From: Duganella callida
Lineage (GTDB): Bacteria > Pseudomonadota > Gammaproteobacteria > Burkholderiales > Burkholderiaceae_D
Assembly (NCBI RefSeq): GCF_004614165.1
Contig: NZ_SPVG01000260.1
Coordinates: 1-64,000 of the forward strand
Direction of reading: 5' to 3'
Length of the DNA stretch: 64,000 nucleotides
Shown here: positions 8,085 through 17,311 of the stretch, in pieces
Position numbering within the stretch: position 1 is the stretch's first letter
Layout of the letters: every line of letters starts with the position of its first letter
Position numbers and translations under genes: made by a program
The notes under the pieces: generated by a model
The model's input: the letters and a program-made list of their open reading frames with translations, nothing else
The model's database searches: none
Told to the model about the DNA's origin: nothing

Positions 8085-8798
8085 TTAACGGCGCACGCCA
8101 CGCAGGAACAGGTCCAGCCCCTCGGCCGCCGCCGCACGCAACTGTTCCATCGACATGGGCGCGTCGGTCGGGAACAGCAGCCGCGTCATGTGGTCGCCCA
8201 TGATGCAATTGATCAGGAATACCGGCAGCACGTCGGGCCGCAGGTCGGCGCGCAGCTGGGTGGCGATGTCGGGCCGGGCAAAGAAGGCCGCCAGTTCCCG
8301 GCGCGTGCGCAGCGGACCGGCCTGATAGAAGGTTTCCGCCAGCTCCGGCGTGCTCTTGGCCTCGGCCACCACCATGCGGTGCAGGCTGCTGAAGGTCGGC
8401 AGCGATACCAGTTCGAGGAAGCGCACGGCGAAATCGCCGAGGATTTCCTCCATCGGCCGCGGATCGGTTTCCATGTTCTGCATGCCGCCGAAGAAGCGGG
8501 CGCGGCCGTCGGCGATGACGGCATTCAACAGTCCGGCCTTGCCGCCGAACTTGACGTAAATTGTACGGACCGCCACATGCGCCTCGCGCGCGATCATTTC
8601 CAGGCTGACCTTGCTGTAGCCTTTTTCCAGGAACAGCTGGCCGGCCGTATGCAGCAGCGCGGCGCGGCGGGCTTCCTTGTCGGATGCGCGCGGGCGCCCG
8701 GCGGACTTGCCGAAGCAGGGCGAATCGGGGAAATACTGGCCTTCCGGACAATCTTGCTCGTCCGGCGCGGCCGCGTCGGTCGGGGCGGTGGTATTCAT
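8085..8798 (-). CDS. TetR-family repressor, probable regulator of the EmrAB-type pump
   Basis: Predicted 237 aa. After an unusual acidic, cysteine-containing N-terminal tail of about 35 residues (DEQDCPEGQYFPDSPCFGK), the TetR DNA-binding domain appears: LLHTAGQLFLEKGYSKVSLE, then IAREAHVAVRTIYVKFGGK. The C-terminal part is a helical ligand-binding domain of the AefR/YfiH-like type. It is divergent from an HlyD/EmrB/NodT efflux operon, and the intergenic region holds a perfect 8-bp inverted repeat next to a good -35 box. By family habit it should block the pump promoter and release it when a toxic compound binds. Confidence 0.88.
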   Translation of the reverse strand: MNTTAPTDAAAPDEQDCPEGQYFPDSPCFGKSAGRPRASDKEARRAALLHTAGQLFLEKGYSKVSLEMIAREAHVAVRTIYVKFGGKAGLLNAVIADGRARFFGGMQNMETDPRPMEEILGDFAVRFLELVSLPTFSSLHRMVVAEAKSTPELAETFYQAGPLRTRRELAAFFARPDIATQLRADLRPDVLPVFLINCIMGDHMTRLLFPTDAPMSMEQLRAAAAEGLDLFLRGVRR

Positions 8799-8841
8799 GG
8801 CGGTGGAATGATAGCGAATGCCGCCATGCTAGTCCAAAAAA

Positions 8842-8865
8842 AAATGAAATGCAATCGTTTCATTT
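8842..8865. promoter_or_regulatory. Candidate TetR operator
   Basis: AAATGAAA and TTTCATTT form a perfect inverted repeat with an 8-base spacer, directly upstream of the pump promoter's -35 box. A third half-site TTTCATTT lies at 8907-8914, between the -10 box and the efflux start codon. The divergent TetR gene suggests this is its binding site. Confidence 0.55.
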
Positions 8866-8866
8866 C

Positions 8867-8894
8867 TTGACTTTGTGCGCAAACCCGCCATAAT
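8867..8894 (+). promoter_or_regulatory. Sigma-70-type promoter of the efflux operon
   Basis: TTGACT at 8867-8872 and CATAAT at 8889-8894 with a 16-base spacer, 36 bases before the HlyD start. The -35 box directly abuts the candidate operator, the right geometry for repression. Confidence 0.55.
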
Positions 8895-8930
8895 GCACCT
8901 ATCTCATTTCATTTTTTCCTGGAGCCATCC

Positions 8931-10055
8931 ATGACCACCCAAGAACAAAAACTCAGTGCCGTGCCTCCCGCTCCCGCAGCGGCGCCGGCGGCGCCACCGG
9001 GCCAGCAGGGACCGAACCGCCGCGTGCTGGTGGTGGCGGCCGTCGTGGCGCTGGCGGCGCTGGGGATCGGCGGCCGCATGTGGTATCGCAGCGCCCATTA
9101 TGTCGAGACCGAAAATGCGTATGTGACCGGTCACGTGCACCCCGTGTCGTCGCGCATTGCCGGCGTGGTCAGCAAGGTGCTGGTCAAGGATAACCAGATG
9201 GTCAAGGAAGGCGACGTCATCGCCGAACTGGATCCGTTCGATCAGGGCGTGAAAGTGGAGCAGATCCAGGCGCAGATCGCCTCGGCCCAGCAGCAGGTGG
9301 TGCAGGCCGACGCGCAGATCGCCCAGGTGCAGGCGCAGGCCAGCGCCGCCGCCGCCCAGGTGGCACAGTCGGAAGCGCAGCTGGTGCGCACCAAACAGGA
9401 TGCCGAGCGTTTCGGCCAGCTGTACAACAGCCAGATGAAGGCCGTGTCGAAAGCCGAGCTGGACGCCGCCGTCGCCGCGCGCGCCAGCGCCGTGGCCGAC
9501 GTGGCCGCGCGCAAGGACAGCGCCGCCGCCGCCAAGGCGCAGATCGCCTCCGCCAAATCGGCGCGCGACGTGCTCAACGCGCAGGTCGCCGTGCTGCAGG
9601 TGCAGCTGAAGGACGCCAAGCAGCAGCTGGCCTACAATCAGATCGTGGCGCCGGTGTCGGGCCGCATCAGCAAGCGCTCGCTGGAAGTCGGCCAGCGCGT
9701 GCAGGCCGGCCAGCAGTTCGCCGCGCTGGTGGAAGAGGATGTCTGGCTGATCGCCAACTTCAAGGAAACCCAGCTGCCGGACATGAAGATCGGTCAGGAA
9801 GTGAAAGTCTCCGTGGACGCGATTCCCGGCCGCGAACTGATCGGCCGCGTCGACAGCTTTGCGCCGGCGTCGGGCGCGCAGTTCTCGCTGCTGCCGCCGG
9901 ATAACGCCACCGGCAACTTCACCAAGATCGTGCAGCGCGTGCCGGTCAAGGTCACCTTCAAGCCGGAGGACGTGCGGGCGCTGAGCGGCCGCCTGGTGCC
10001 GGGCATGTCGGCGGTCGCCGAAGTCGCGATCAATCAAAAAGAATCGCAGAAATAA
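8931..10055 (+). CDS. EmrA-type periplasmic adaptor of a tripartite efflux pump
   Basis: Predicted 374 aa. A short Pro/Ala-rich cytoplasmic tail is followed by one membrane anchor (about 31-47, VLVVAAVVALAALGIGG). The membrane-fusion core starts with TENAYVTGHVHPVSSRIAG, typical of EmrA/HlyD_2 proteins. A long Ala/Gln-rich coiled-coil hairpin spans roughly 100-215, then the second half-lipoyl motif (IVAPVSGRISKRSLEVGQ) and the beta-barrel. It links the inner-membrane EmrB-type exporter to the outer-membrane channel encoded downstream. The ATG has GGAGCC upstream, and the 12-bp gap to the EmrB gene indicates an operon. Confidence 0.92.
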   Translation: MTTQEQKLSAVPPAPAAAPAAPPGQQGPNRRVLVVAAVVALAALGIGGRMWYRSAHYVETENAYVTGHVHPVSSRIAGVVSKVLVKDNQMVKEGDVIAELDPFDQGVKVEQIQAQIASAQQQVVQADAQIAQVQAQASAAAAQVAQSEAQLVRTKQDAERFGQLYNSQMKAVSKAELDAAVAARASAVADVAARKDSAAAAKAQIASAKSARDVLNAQVAVLQVQLKDAKQQLAYNQIVAPVSGRISKRSLEVGQRVQAGQQFAALVEEDVWLIANFKETQLPDMKIGQEVKVSVDAIPGRELIGRVDSFAPASGAQFSLLPPDNATGNFTKIVQRVPVKVTFKPEDVRALSGRLVPGMSAVAEVAINQKESQK

Positions 10056-10067
10056 GCGGAGCCTCCC

Positions 10068-11684
10068 ATGGCCAGTACGACTATCGATACGCCGGCGGCC
10101 GGCGGGAAGCCGTTCGCCCCGCCGGCGCCGTCCGAGAAGGTGTCCGGACGCACCTGGCTGGCGGTGGCGGCCGGCATGCTGGGCGCCTTCATGGCGGTGC
10201 TCGACATCCAGATCACCAATTCCTCGCTGAAGGATATCCTCGGCACGCTGTCGGCCACGCAGGAAGAGGGCTCGTGGGTCGCCACCGCCTACCTGGTGGC
10301 GGAGATCATCGTGATCCCGATGACCGGCTTGTTCGTGCGCGTGTTCGGCATGCGCGCCTACATGATGGGCACCACCGCGCTGTTCCTCGGCTTCTCCACG
10401 CTGTGCGGCTTCGCCTGGAATCTGCCCAGCATGATCGCCTTCCGCATGCTGCAGGGCTTCACCGGCGGCGCGCTGATCCCGATGGCGATGACGCTGGTGA
10501 TGGCCAAGCTGCCGCCGTCCAAGCGCGCCACCGGCATGGCCATCTTCGGCCTGACCGCAACGCTGGCGCCGTCGATGGGACCGACCCTGGGCGGTTACCT
10601 GAGCGAGCTGTATGGCTGGCCCTCGATCTTCTACATCAACTGGGTGCCCGGCCTGCTGCTGATCGGCGGCATCGCCGTCGGTCTCGACAAGGAAAAGCGC
10701 AATCTCGGCCTGCTGTTCAACGCCGACTGGACCGGCATCTTCTTCATGGCGCTGGGCCTGGGCAGCCTGACCGTGTTCCTGGAAGAAGGCAATACCAAGG
10801 ACTGGTTCGATTCCCCGTTCATCAATACCTTCGCCGCGCTGGCGGTGATCGGTCTGCTGGGCTGGGTGGTGAACAGCGCGATCCGCAAGCAGCCGTTCGT
10901 CAATCTGGGCCTGTACGGTCAGCGCAATTTCACCGCGGCCACCGCGCTATCGATGGCGATGGGCATGGGCCTGTATGGTTCGGCCTTCATCCTGCCGCTG
11001 TTTCTCGCGCAGATCCCCGGCTACTCGCCGATGCAGATCGGTGAAGTGATCATGTGGGCCGGCCTGCCGCAGCTGTTCATCATGCCGTTCGTGGCCAAGC
11101 TGTCGTCGAAAATCGACAACCGCATCCTGTGCTCGTTCGGCCTGCTGCTGTTCGGCGGTTCCTGCCTGATGAACGCCTACATGGACGCCACCACCGGTTA
11201 CGACCAGCTGCTGCTGTCGCAGATCGTGCGTGCGCTGGGCCAGCCGTTCGTCATGCTGACCCTGTCGAACTTCGCGATGAACGGCATCCAGCCGAAAGAC
11301 ATGCCGTCGGCATCGAGCCTGATCAACATGACCCGCAACCTGGGCGGTTCGATCGGCATCGCGCTGCTGGCCACCGCGCTCACCAACCGCGAGCACTTCC
11401 ATTCGGCACGCATCGGCGAGGCGGTCAGCAATTACTCGCTGGCGACGCAGGACCGTCTGAATGCGATGACGTCGAACTTCCTCGGCCAGGGCTTCGACCC
11501 GGCCACCGCGGCCAACATGGCGCTGAAGGCGGTCGACGGCGTGGTGCGCCGCGAGGCTTACGTGATGGCCTATAACGACGGCTTCTTCCTGGTGGCGATG
11601 GTGCTGTTCGGCTGCATCGGCGTGCTGTGGTTCTCGGACAAAGTCAAAGCCCCTTCGGGCGGCGGCGGCGGCGGCGCTCACTAA
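10068..11684 (+). CDS. EmrB/QacA-type DHA2 drug:proton antiporter
   Basis: Predicted 538 aa with about 14 membrane segments. Motif C of the DHA2 drug antiporters is represented by LGATLAPSMGPTLGG-type residues near 165-180, and motif D-like MAVLDIQITNSSLKDI lies in TM1, as in EmrB. It exports hydrophobic toxic compounds in exchange for protons, passing them to the adaptor and outer-membrane channel of the same operon. The C-terminus ends in a glycine run, probably a flexible tail. Spacing to the channel gene is 23 bp. Confidence 0.93.
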   Translation: MASTTIDTPAAGGKPFAPPAPSEKVSGRTWLAVAAGMLGAFMAVLDIQITNSSLKDILGTLSATQEEGSWVATAYLVAEIIVIPMTGLFVRVFGMRAYMMGTTALFLGFSTLCGFAWNLPSMIAFRMLQGFTGGALIPMAMTLVMAKLPPSKRATGMAIFGLTATLAPSMGPTLGGYLSELYGWPSIFYINWVPGLLLIGGIAVGLDKEKRNLGLLFNADWTGIFFMALGLGSLTVFLEEGNTKDWFDSPFINTFAALAVIGLLGWVVNSAIRKQPFVNLGLYGQRNFTAATALSMAMGMGLYGSAFILPLFLAQIPGYSPMQIGEVIMWAGLPQLFIMPFVAKLSSKIDNRILCSFGLLLFGGSCLMNAYMDATTGYDQLLLSQIVRALGQPFVMLTLSNFAMNGIQPKDMPSASSLINMTRNLGGSIGIALLATALTNREHFHSARIGEAVSNYSLATQDRLNAMTSNFLGQGFDPATAANMALKAVDGVVRREAYVMAYNDGFFLVAMVLFGCIGVLWFSDKVKAPSGGGGGGAH

Positions 11685-11707
11685 CAAAAAATCCAACTGA
11701 GGTAATC

Positions 11708-13171
11708 ATGATGAATTCAGCTTTGAAGCGCCTGACGCTCGCTGTCTCCGTAACCCTGGCCGTCACCGGCTGCGCCACTGTCGGCAGCGATTTCAAGGCG
11801 CCGGCCAATGTGGCCGATGCGGCGTTCCGTCATCAGCCGGCGGCGGCCAGCCAGGCCACGCTGCCGGCGCAATGGTGGACCGTGTTCAACGACGACACCC
11901 TGAACCGCCTGGAAGACGCCGCGCTGCGCGACAACCCGAGCGTGCAGGCAGCCGCCCAGCGCCTGCTGCAGGCGCTGGCGCAGGCCAACGTCTCGCGTGC
12001 CAGCGAACGGCCGCAGGTCAATGTCAGCGCCGGCGCCGCCTACGAGCGCACCTCGGCCGAGACCTCGACCGGCCAGCTGTTCGGCGGCCAGTCGATCAAG
12101 GGCGCCAACTACTCGGTCGGTTCCAGCTTCTCCTACGAGATCGATCTGCTGGGCCGCGTGCGCCGCCTGGTGGAAGCCGCCGACGCGCAGGCGCTGGTCG
12201 CCGAGGCGGACCGCGACGGCGTGCTGCTGATGCTGTCTTCGCAACTGGCCACCACCTACTGGCAGCTGCGCGGCCTGGACGCGGAAATCGCCATCCTCAA
12301 CGGCGCGCTGGACACCCGCCGCGAAACCGAGGAACTGGTGACCGCGCGCTTCGACGCCGGCCTGTCGAACGAACTGGACGTCTCGCGCGCGCGCATCGAA
12401 CGCGCCAACGCGCAGGCCGACCTGCACGAGGTGCAGCGCCAGCGCAATCTGCTGGAGCACAGCCTGGCCACGCTGGTGGGCGCCTCGCCGTCGGCCATGC
12501 TGACCGCCGCCAAGGCCGATGCCGCCGCGCTGCCGCCGCCGCCGGCGATTCCGGTCGGCCTGCCGGCCAGTCTGCTGTCGCACCGTCCCGACCTGGCCGG
12601 CAGCGTGGCGACGCTGCGCGCCGCCAATGCGCAGATCGGCGTGGCGGAAGGCGCGTTCTATCCATCGTTCTCGTTGACCGGCAACTTCGGCTTTGCTTCG
12701 GAAAGCTTGAGCAACCTGGCCAAGGGCGATGCGCGCCAGTTCAGCATCGGTCCGCTGGGCCTGTCGCTGCCGGTGTTCGACGGCGGCCGCAACAAGGCCA
12801 ACCTGGCGATCGCCAAGGCGCGCTACGAAGAGGCGGTGGCCAATCACCAGACCAAACTGCTGACCGCGCTGCGCGAAGTGGAAGATGCGCTGTCCGATGT
12901 GCAGCAGCGTCAGTTGCAGGGCGAGGCGCAGAAGACTTCGCAAGTGGCGGCGGCGCGCGCCTACCTGGTGGCGCGCACCCGCTACGAGCGCGGCGTCTCG
13001 ACCTACCTCGACGTCACCGACGCCCAGCGCAGCGCGCTGGCGGCCGACCGCGCGGCGGTGCAGATCAACACCCAGCGTCTGCTGGCCGCCGTCTCGGTGG
13101 CGCGCGCGCTGGGCGCCGGCTGGCAGCCTTCGCCGCAGCTGGCGCAGGGCACGCAGATCGCTCAAAAGTAA
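11708..13171 (+). CDS. NodT-family outer-membrane efflux lipoprotein
   Basis: Predicted 487 aa starting at the tandem ATGATG at 11708 with GAGG 6 bases upstream. The signal peptide ends in a lipobox, VTGC (Cys22), so the protein is lipid-anchored. Two OEP repeats form the TolC-like barrel and helical tunnel; a conserved NodT motif is seen as ASLLSHRPDLAGS in the middle, plus SFSYEIDLLGRVRR near 120. It completes the tripartite pump with the two upstream genes. A hairpin follows 20 bases after the stop. Confidence 0.93.
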   Translation: MMNSALKRLTLAVSVTLAVTGCATVGSDFKAPANVADAAFRHQPAAASQATLPAQWWTVFNDDTLNRLEDAALRDNPSVQAAAQRLLQALAQANVSRASERPQVNVSAGAAYERTSAETSTGQLFGGQSIKGANYSVGSSFSYEIDLLGRVRRLVEAADAQALVAEADRDGVLLMLSSQLATTYWQLRGLDAEIAILNGALDTRRETEELVTARFDAGLSNELDVSRARIERANAQADLHEVQRQRNLLEHSLATLVGASPSAMLTAAKADAAALPPPPAIPVGLPASLLSHRPDLAGSVATLRAANAQIGVAEGAFYPSFSLTGNFGFASESLSNLAKGDARQFSIGPLGLSLPVFDGGRNKANLAIAKARYEEAVANHQTKLLTALREVEDALSDVQQRQLQGEAQKTSQVAAARAYLVARTRYERGVSTYLDVTDAQRSALAADRAAVQINTQRLLAAVSVARALGAGWQPSPQLAQGTQIAQK

Positions 13172-13191
13172 GACCCTCCTGACGCGGACGA

Positions 13192-13217
13192 GGCCAGCGG
13201 CAGATGTGCCGCTGGCC
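13192..13217 (+). terminator. Hairpin after the efflux operon
   Basis: GGCCAGCGGCA and TGCCGCTGGCC form an 11-bp perfect stem with a 4-base loop. No T-run follows, so termination strength is uncertain; mRNA 3' end protection is an alternative role. Confidence 0.5.
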
Positions 13218-13348
13218 CTATGCGTTTCCCTCCCCAGCAACAGTCCAGACGTCTTGCTTGCCTTGCGGAACTGACGCGTGGCATGATGTGCCACGCAGTG
13301 TTCCGCCCCCGTTTCTTCCGCTGGCACCACCGTTCTACCGGAGAGATT

Positions 13349-15253
13349 ATGTTCGCAAACATGAGAGTGGCGACCCGCCTGGGTCTGGGTTTTGGTGCTG
13401 TTGTTGTGCTGTTGCTGGTGCTGTCCGTGGTCAGCGTGGTCCGGCTGGCGGCCATCAACGACGGCATGCAGCTGATCATGGAAGACCGCTATCCCAAGGT
13501 GCTGCTGTCGAACGAGGCGATCAAGCTGACCATCGATAACGGCCGCATTTTGCGTAGCATGCTGCTAGCCACTTCCGACGCCGAGCGCGACAAGTTCAAG
13601 ACCATGGCCGAAGCCAACCGCCCCAGAATTGCCGACGCGATGGCGCGCATGGACAAAATGATCAGCACCGAAAGAGGCCGCGTGCTGTTCAGGGAAATCA
13701 GCGAAAAGGGCGCGGTGCTGACGCCCAAATACGAGCAGCTGTACGCGTTGATGCGCAGCGATCCGACCCGCGCCGCCGAGTTCCTGCGCAACGATTTCGC
13801 CGCCGCCAATACCGCCTACTGGGGCGCACTGGAGGCGCTGGCCAAATTCCAGAGCGAGCTGATGGATCAAAGCGCCAAGGCCGCCGGCGATACCTATGCC
13901 GAGACGCGAAAGATCGTCATCGGCCTGGCCACCGTTGCCGTGCTGGCGGCGGTGCTGGTCGCCACCCTGATCACGCGCGATCTGGTGCACCGGCTGGGCG
14001 GCGAGCCGGCGTATGCGGCCGGGCTGATGCAGCGCGTCTGCGACGGCGATCTCAATTGCGAGGTGCGCATCCGCCCGGGCGACAACAGCAGCCTGCTGTT
14101 CGCGGTCAAGACCATGCTCGACAAGCTGCGCCAGGTGATCGACGGCCAGCGCCAGGTGGTGGAGGCGGCCAACCGCGGCAACTTCGATGCGCGCGTCGAT
14201 CTGAACGGCTTGCAGGGCTTCCAGCGCGACCTGGGCGAGGGCTTGAACCAGCTGGCGATCACCACCGGCGCCAGCATCAACGACATGGTGCAGGTGATGG
14301 GTGCGATGGCCGAAGGCGACCTGACCCGCAACATCAACAAGGATTACCAGGGCGCGTTCGGCGAACTGAAGACCTATGCCAACAACACCATGGCGCGGCT
14401 GGCCCAGGTGGTGGGCGAGGTCAACGCCAACGCCGAGGCGCTGGCGGCCGCGTCGGAGCAGGTCAGCTCCACCGCGCAGGCGCTGGCGCAGGCGGCCAGC
14501 GAGCAGGCCGCCAGTGTGGAAGAGACCTCGGCCTCGGTCGAGCAGATGACGGCCTCGGTGTCGCAGAACACCGAGAACGCCAAGGTCACCGACGGCATCG
14601 CCGGCAAGGCCGCCGGCGAAGCGACCGAGGGCGGGGCGGCGGTCAAGTCCACCGTTGCCGCCATGAAGCAGATCGCCGCCAAGGTACTGATCATCGACGA
14701 TATCGCTTACCAGACCAATCTGCTGGCGCTGAACGCGGCGATCGAGGCCGCGCGCGCCGGCGAGCATGGCAAGGGCTTTGCCGTGGTGGCGGCCGAGGTA
14801 CGCAAGCTGGCCGAACGCAGCCAGGTGGCGGCGCAGGAAATCGGCCAGGTGGCCGGCAGCAGCGTGGATCTGGCCGAACGCGCCGGGCAGATGCTGGATG
14901 CGATGGTGCCGAGCATCAAACGCACCTCGGACCTGGTGCAGGAAATCACGGCGGCGTCCGAGGAACAGTCGACCGGGCTGTCGCAGATCAACGCCGCCAT
15001 CACGCAACTGAGCCAGACCACGCAGCAGAACGCGGCCGGTTCCGAGCAACTGGCCTCCACCGCCGAGGAAATGAGCGCGCAGGCCAGCGAGCTGCAGACG
15101 GCGATCAGTTTCTTCAAGGTCGCCGGCAGCGGCGCGGCGGGGCCGGCGCGCGCGCCGGTGCGCGACATCCGGTCCCGTCCGGCGCAGACGCGGCGCATGG
15201 CCAGCGAACGCTACGCCGTGCCGGTGGACGAGACCAACTTCGTCCGTTATTGA
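13349..15253 (+). CDS. Methyl-accepting chemotaxis protein with repeated HAMP-like linker
   Basis: Predicted 634 aa from the ATG at 13349, preceded by GGAGAGA. An earlier in-frame ATG at 13220 would add 43 residues that do not look like protein. TM1 spans about 11-33 and TM2 about 188-210, bracketing a periplasmic four-helix ligand domain. After TM2 come HAMP-like units ([20 protein letters not shown] and two further copies around [13 protein letters not shown] and [13 protein letters not shown]). The signalling tip reads [20 protein letters not shown] then [18 protein letters not shown], which is canonical. There is no CheR-docking pentapeptide; the end is basic. The ligand is unknown. It lies downstream of the efflux pump but with a hairpin and 177 bp between. 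Confidence 0.93.
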   Translation: MFANMRVATRLGLGFGAVVVLLLVLSVVSVVRLAAINDGMQLIMEDRYPKVLLSNEAIKLTIDNGRILRSMLLATSDAERDKFKTMAEANRPRIADAMARMDKMISTERGRVLFREISEKGAVLTPKYEQLYALMRSDPTRAAEFLRNDFAAANTAYWGALEALAKFQSELMDQSAKAAGDTYAETRKIVIGLATVAVLAAVLVATLITRDLVHRLGGEPAYAAGLMQRVCDGDLNCEVRIRPGDNSSLLFAVKTMLDKLRQVIDGQRQVVEAANRGNFDARVDLNGLQGFQRDLGEGLNQLAITTGASINDMVQVMGAMAEGDLTRNINKDYQGAFGELKTYANNTMARLAQVVGEVNANAEALAAASEQVSSTAQALAQAASEQAASVEETSASVEQMTASVSQNTENAKVTDGIAGKAAGEATEGGAAVKSTVAAMKQIAAKVLIIDDIAYQTNLLALNAAIEAARAGEHGKGFAVVAAEVRKLAERSQVAAQEIGQVAGSSVDLAERAGQMLDAMVPSIKRTSDLVQEITAASEEQSTGLSQINAAITQLSQTTQQNAAGSEQLASTAEEMSAQASELQTAISFFKVAGSGAAGPARAPVRDIRSRPAQTRRMASERYAVPVDETNFVRY

Positions 15254-15348
15254 GCGCAGGCGGCCACTGTTGGCGCGCAGCCACTCGCTGCCGGAGGCAG
15301 TGGCGTGCGCCCAGTGCGACCCGTGCGGAAGGAATCGATGGGCAGCAT

Positions 15349-15456
15349 TGTCCGTTTTTTGTCGGCTTCGGACCGATCGCCGCCAACCGCGGCGCCCTGT
15401 CGTATGCGCGCAGCGTGGACGGCGTCCAGAGCGGCAAGGTGTACAAGGCCTGGTAG
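15349..15456 (+). pseudogene. C-terminal remnant of an unidentified protein gene
   Basis: This stretch translates to 35 residues, including FGPIAANRGALSYARSVDG and ending in VYKAW and a TAG stop. Almost every codon ends in G or C, as in the real genes around it, yet no usable start or upstream coding continuation exists; the frame upstream runs out of phase through the chemoreceptor. It looks like the surviving tail of a gene whose 5' part was lost. I cannot name the family. Confidence 0.4.
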
Positions 15457-15495
15457 TGCTTTACAATGTGGCCCTCACTCCACCCGAGGACCACA

Positions 15496-17196
15496 ATGAA
15501 AAAAATCCTGCTTCCGCTGGCGCTCGCCGCTGCGTGCGCCAGCGTCTGTGCCGCACCGGCCGGCCTGGCCGAACTGAACCAGATGACCAAACGCTACGCG
15601 CCGGTCGCCCTGACCGCCGATACCCGCCAGCTGTCGGCCGGCGACAAGAAAGCCATCGCCAAGCTGATCGAAGCGGCCAGGATCATCGACGTGCTGCAAC
15701 TGCGCCAGCGTTGGGCCGGCAACGAAGCGCTGTGGGCCGCGCTGCAAAAGGATACGACGCCGCTGGGCAAGGCGCGCCTCAACTACTTCTGGCTCAACAA
15801 GGGCCCGTGGTCGATCCTCGACGACCATCAATCGTTCCTGCCGGCGCAGGTGGCGGGCATCGCCGTGCCGGCCAAGAAGCCGGAAGGCGGCAACTTCTAT
15901 CCGGAAGGCGCCAGCAAGGCCGAACTGGAAACCTGGATCAACGCGCTGCCGGCGATGGACAAGGAACAGGCGCAATGGTTCTTCACCGTGATCCGCAAGA
16001 ACAAGGATGGCCTGTTCACCACCGTCAAATACTCGGACGAGTACAAGCCGGAGCTGGAAAAGGCTGCCGCGCTGCTGAAATCCGCCGCGGCCGACACCGA
16101 CAACGCCTCGCTGAAGAAATTCCTGGAACTGCGCGCCGACGCCTTCCTGAGCAATGACTACCTGGCATCCGACTTCGCCTGGATGGACCTGGATTCGCCG
16201 GTCGACATCACCATCGGCCCGTACGAAACCTATAACGACGAACTGTTCGGCTACAAGGCCGCGTTCGAAGCCTACGTCAACATCCGCGACCAGAAGGAAA
16301 CCGAGAAGCTCAACTTCTTCGCCAAGCACATGCAGGAGCTGGAAGACAACCTGCCGCTGGACGCGCAATACCGCAACCCCAAAGTCGGCGCGCTGGCGCC
16401 GATGGTGGTGGTGAACCAGGTGTACGGCGCCGGCGACGGCAACATGGGCGTGCAGACCGCCGCCTACAATTTGCCGAACGACGAGCGCATCATCAGCCAG
16501 CGCGGTTCCAAGCGCGTCATGCTGAAGAACGTACAGCAGGCCAAGTTCAAATCGACACTGACGCCGATCGCCAGGCTGGTGCTGCGGCCGGCCGACCAGA
16601 AGGACATCGACTTCGACTCCTTCTTCACCCACATCCTGGCGCACGAAATCACCCACGGCCTGGGGCCGCACATCACCACCGTGGACGGCAAGCCATCGAC
16701 CCCGCGCCAGGACCTGAAGGAAGCCTACTCGACCATCGAAGAAGCCAAGGCCGACATCACCGGCCTGTACGCGCTGGCGTACATGATGGACAAGGGCCAG
16801 CTGAACGGCACGCTGGGGCAGGGCGAAGCGGCCGAGCGCAAGCTGTACACCACCTTCCTGGCCTCGGGCTTCCGCACCCTGCACTTCGGGCTGACCGACT
16901 CGCACGCGCGCGGCATGGCGATCCAGATGAACTACATCCTCGACAAGGGCGGCTTCATCTCGCACGGCGACGGCACCTTCGCGGTGGACTTCAAAAAGAT
17001 CAAGCAGGCCGTGGCCGACCTCGACCGCGAATTCCTGACCATCGAAGCCACCGGCGACTACGCGCGCGCCAAGGACATGATGGCCAAATACGTGGTCATC
17101 CGTCCCGACGTGCAAAAAGCGCTGGACAAGATGAAGGCGGTGCCGAACGACATCCGTCCGGAATTCAAAACCGCCAACACCATGCTGGCGAAATAA
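15496..17196 (+). CDS. Secreted zinc metallopeptidase of the M49 (dipeptidyl-peptidase III-like) type
   Basis: Predicted 566 aa from the ATG at 15496 (GAGGA upstream). Residues 1-19 are a signal peptide (ending CAAPA). The zinc motif HEITHGLG lies near residue 382, and a second acidic ligand is likely in TIEEAKADITGLYAL about 35 residues later, which is the M49-like HExxHG...E arrangement. Related bacterial proteins are annotated as dipeptidyl-peptidase III-like or Zn-dependent hydrolases; the exact substrate is unknown. Secretion plus a second exported zinc peptidase just downstream suggests extracellular or periplasmic peptide processing. Confidence 0.82.
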   Translation: MKKILLPLALAAACASVCAAPAGLAELNQMTKRYAPVALTADTRQLSAGDKKAIAKLIEAARIIDVLQLRQRWAGNEALWAALQKDTTPLGKARLNYFWLNKGPWSILDDHQSFLPAQVAGIAVPAKKPEGGNFYPEGASKAELETWINALPAMDKEQAQWFFTVIRKNKDGLFTTVKYSDEYKPELEKAAALLKSAAADTDNASLKKFLELRADAFLSNDYLASDFAWMDLDSPVDITIGPYETYNDELFGYKAAFEAYVNIRDQKETEKLNFFAKHMQELEDNLPLDAQYRNPKVGALAPMVVVNQVYGAGDGNMGVQTAAYNLPNDERIISQRGSKRVMLKNVQQAKFKSTLTPIARLVLRPADQKDIDFDSFFTHILAHEITHGLGPHITTVDGKPSTPRQDLKEAYSTIEEAKADITGLYALAYMMDKGQLNGTLGQGEAAERKLYTTFLASGFRTLHFGLTDSHARGMAIQMNYILDKGGFISHGDGTFAVDFKKIKQAVADLDREFLTIEATGDYARAKDMMAKYVVIRPDVQKALDKMKAVPNDIRPEFKTANTMLAK

Positions 17197-17311
17197 ATTC
17201 CCCGATTCTGACTCCGGTTCCAAAAGGTTAAACGTTACAACTCGTCTACGTAATAATTTACCTGCCTAAAGGCAATTTTTATTGCCGGGCGCGTGATACA
17301 TTGGTTCCACT

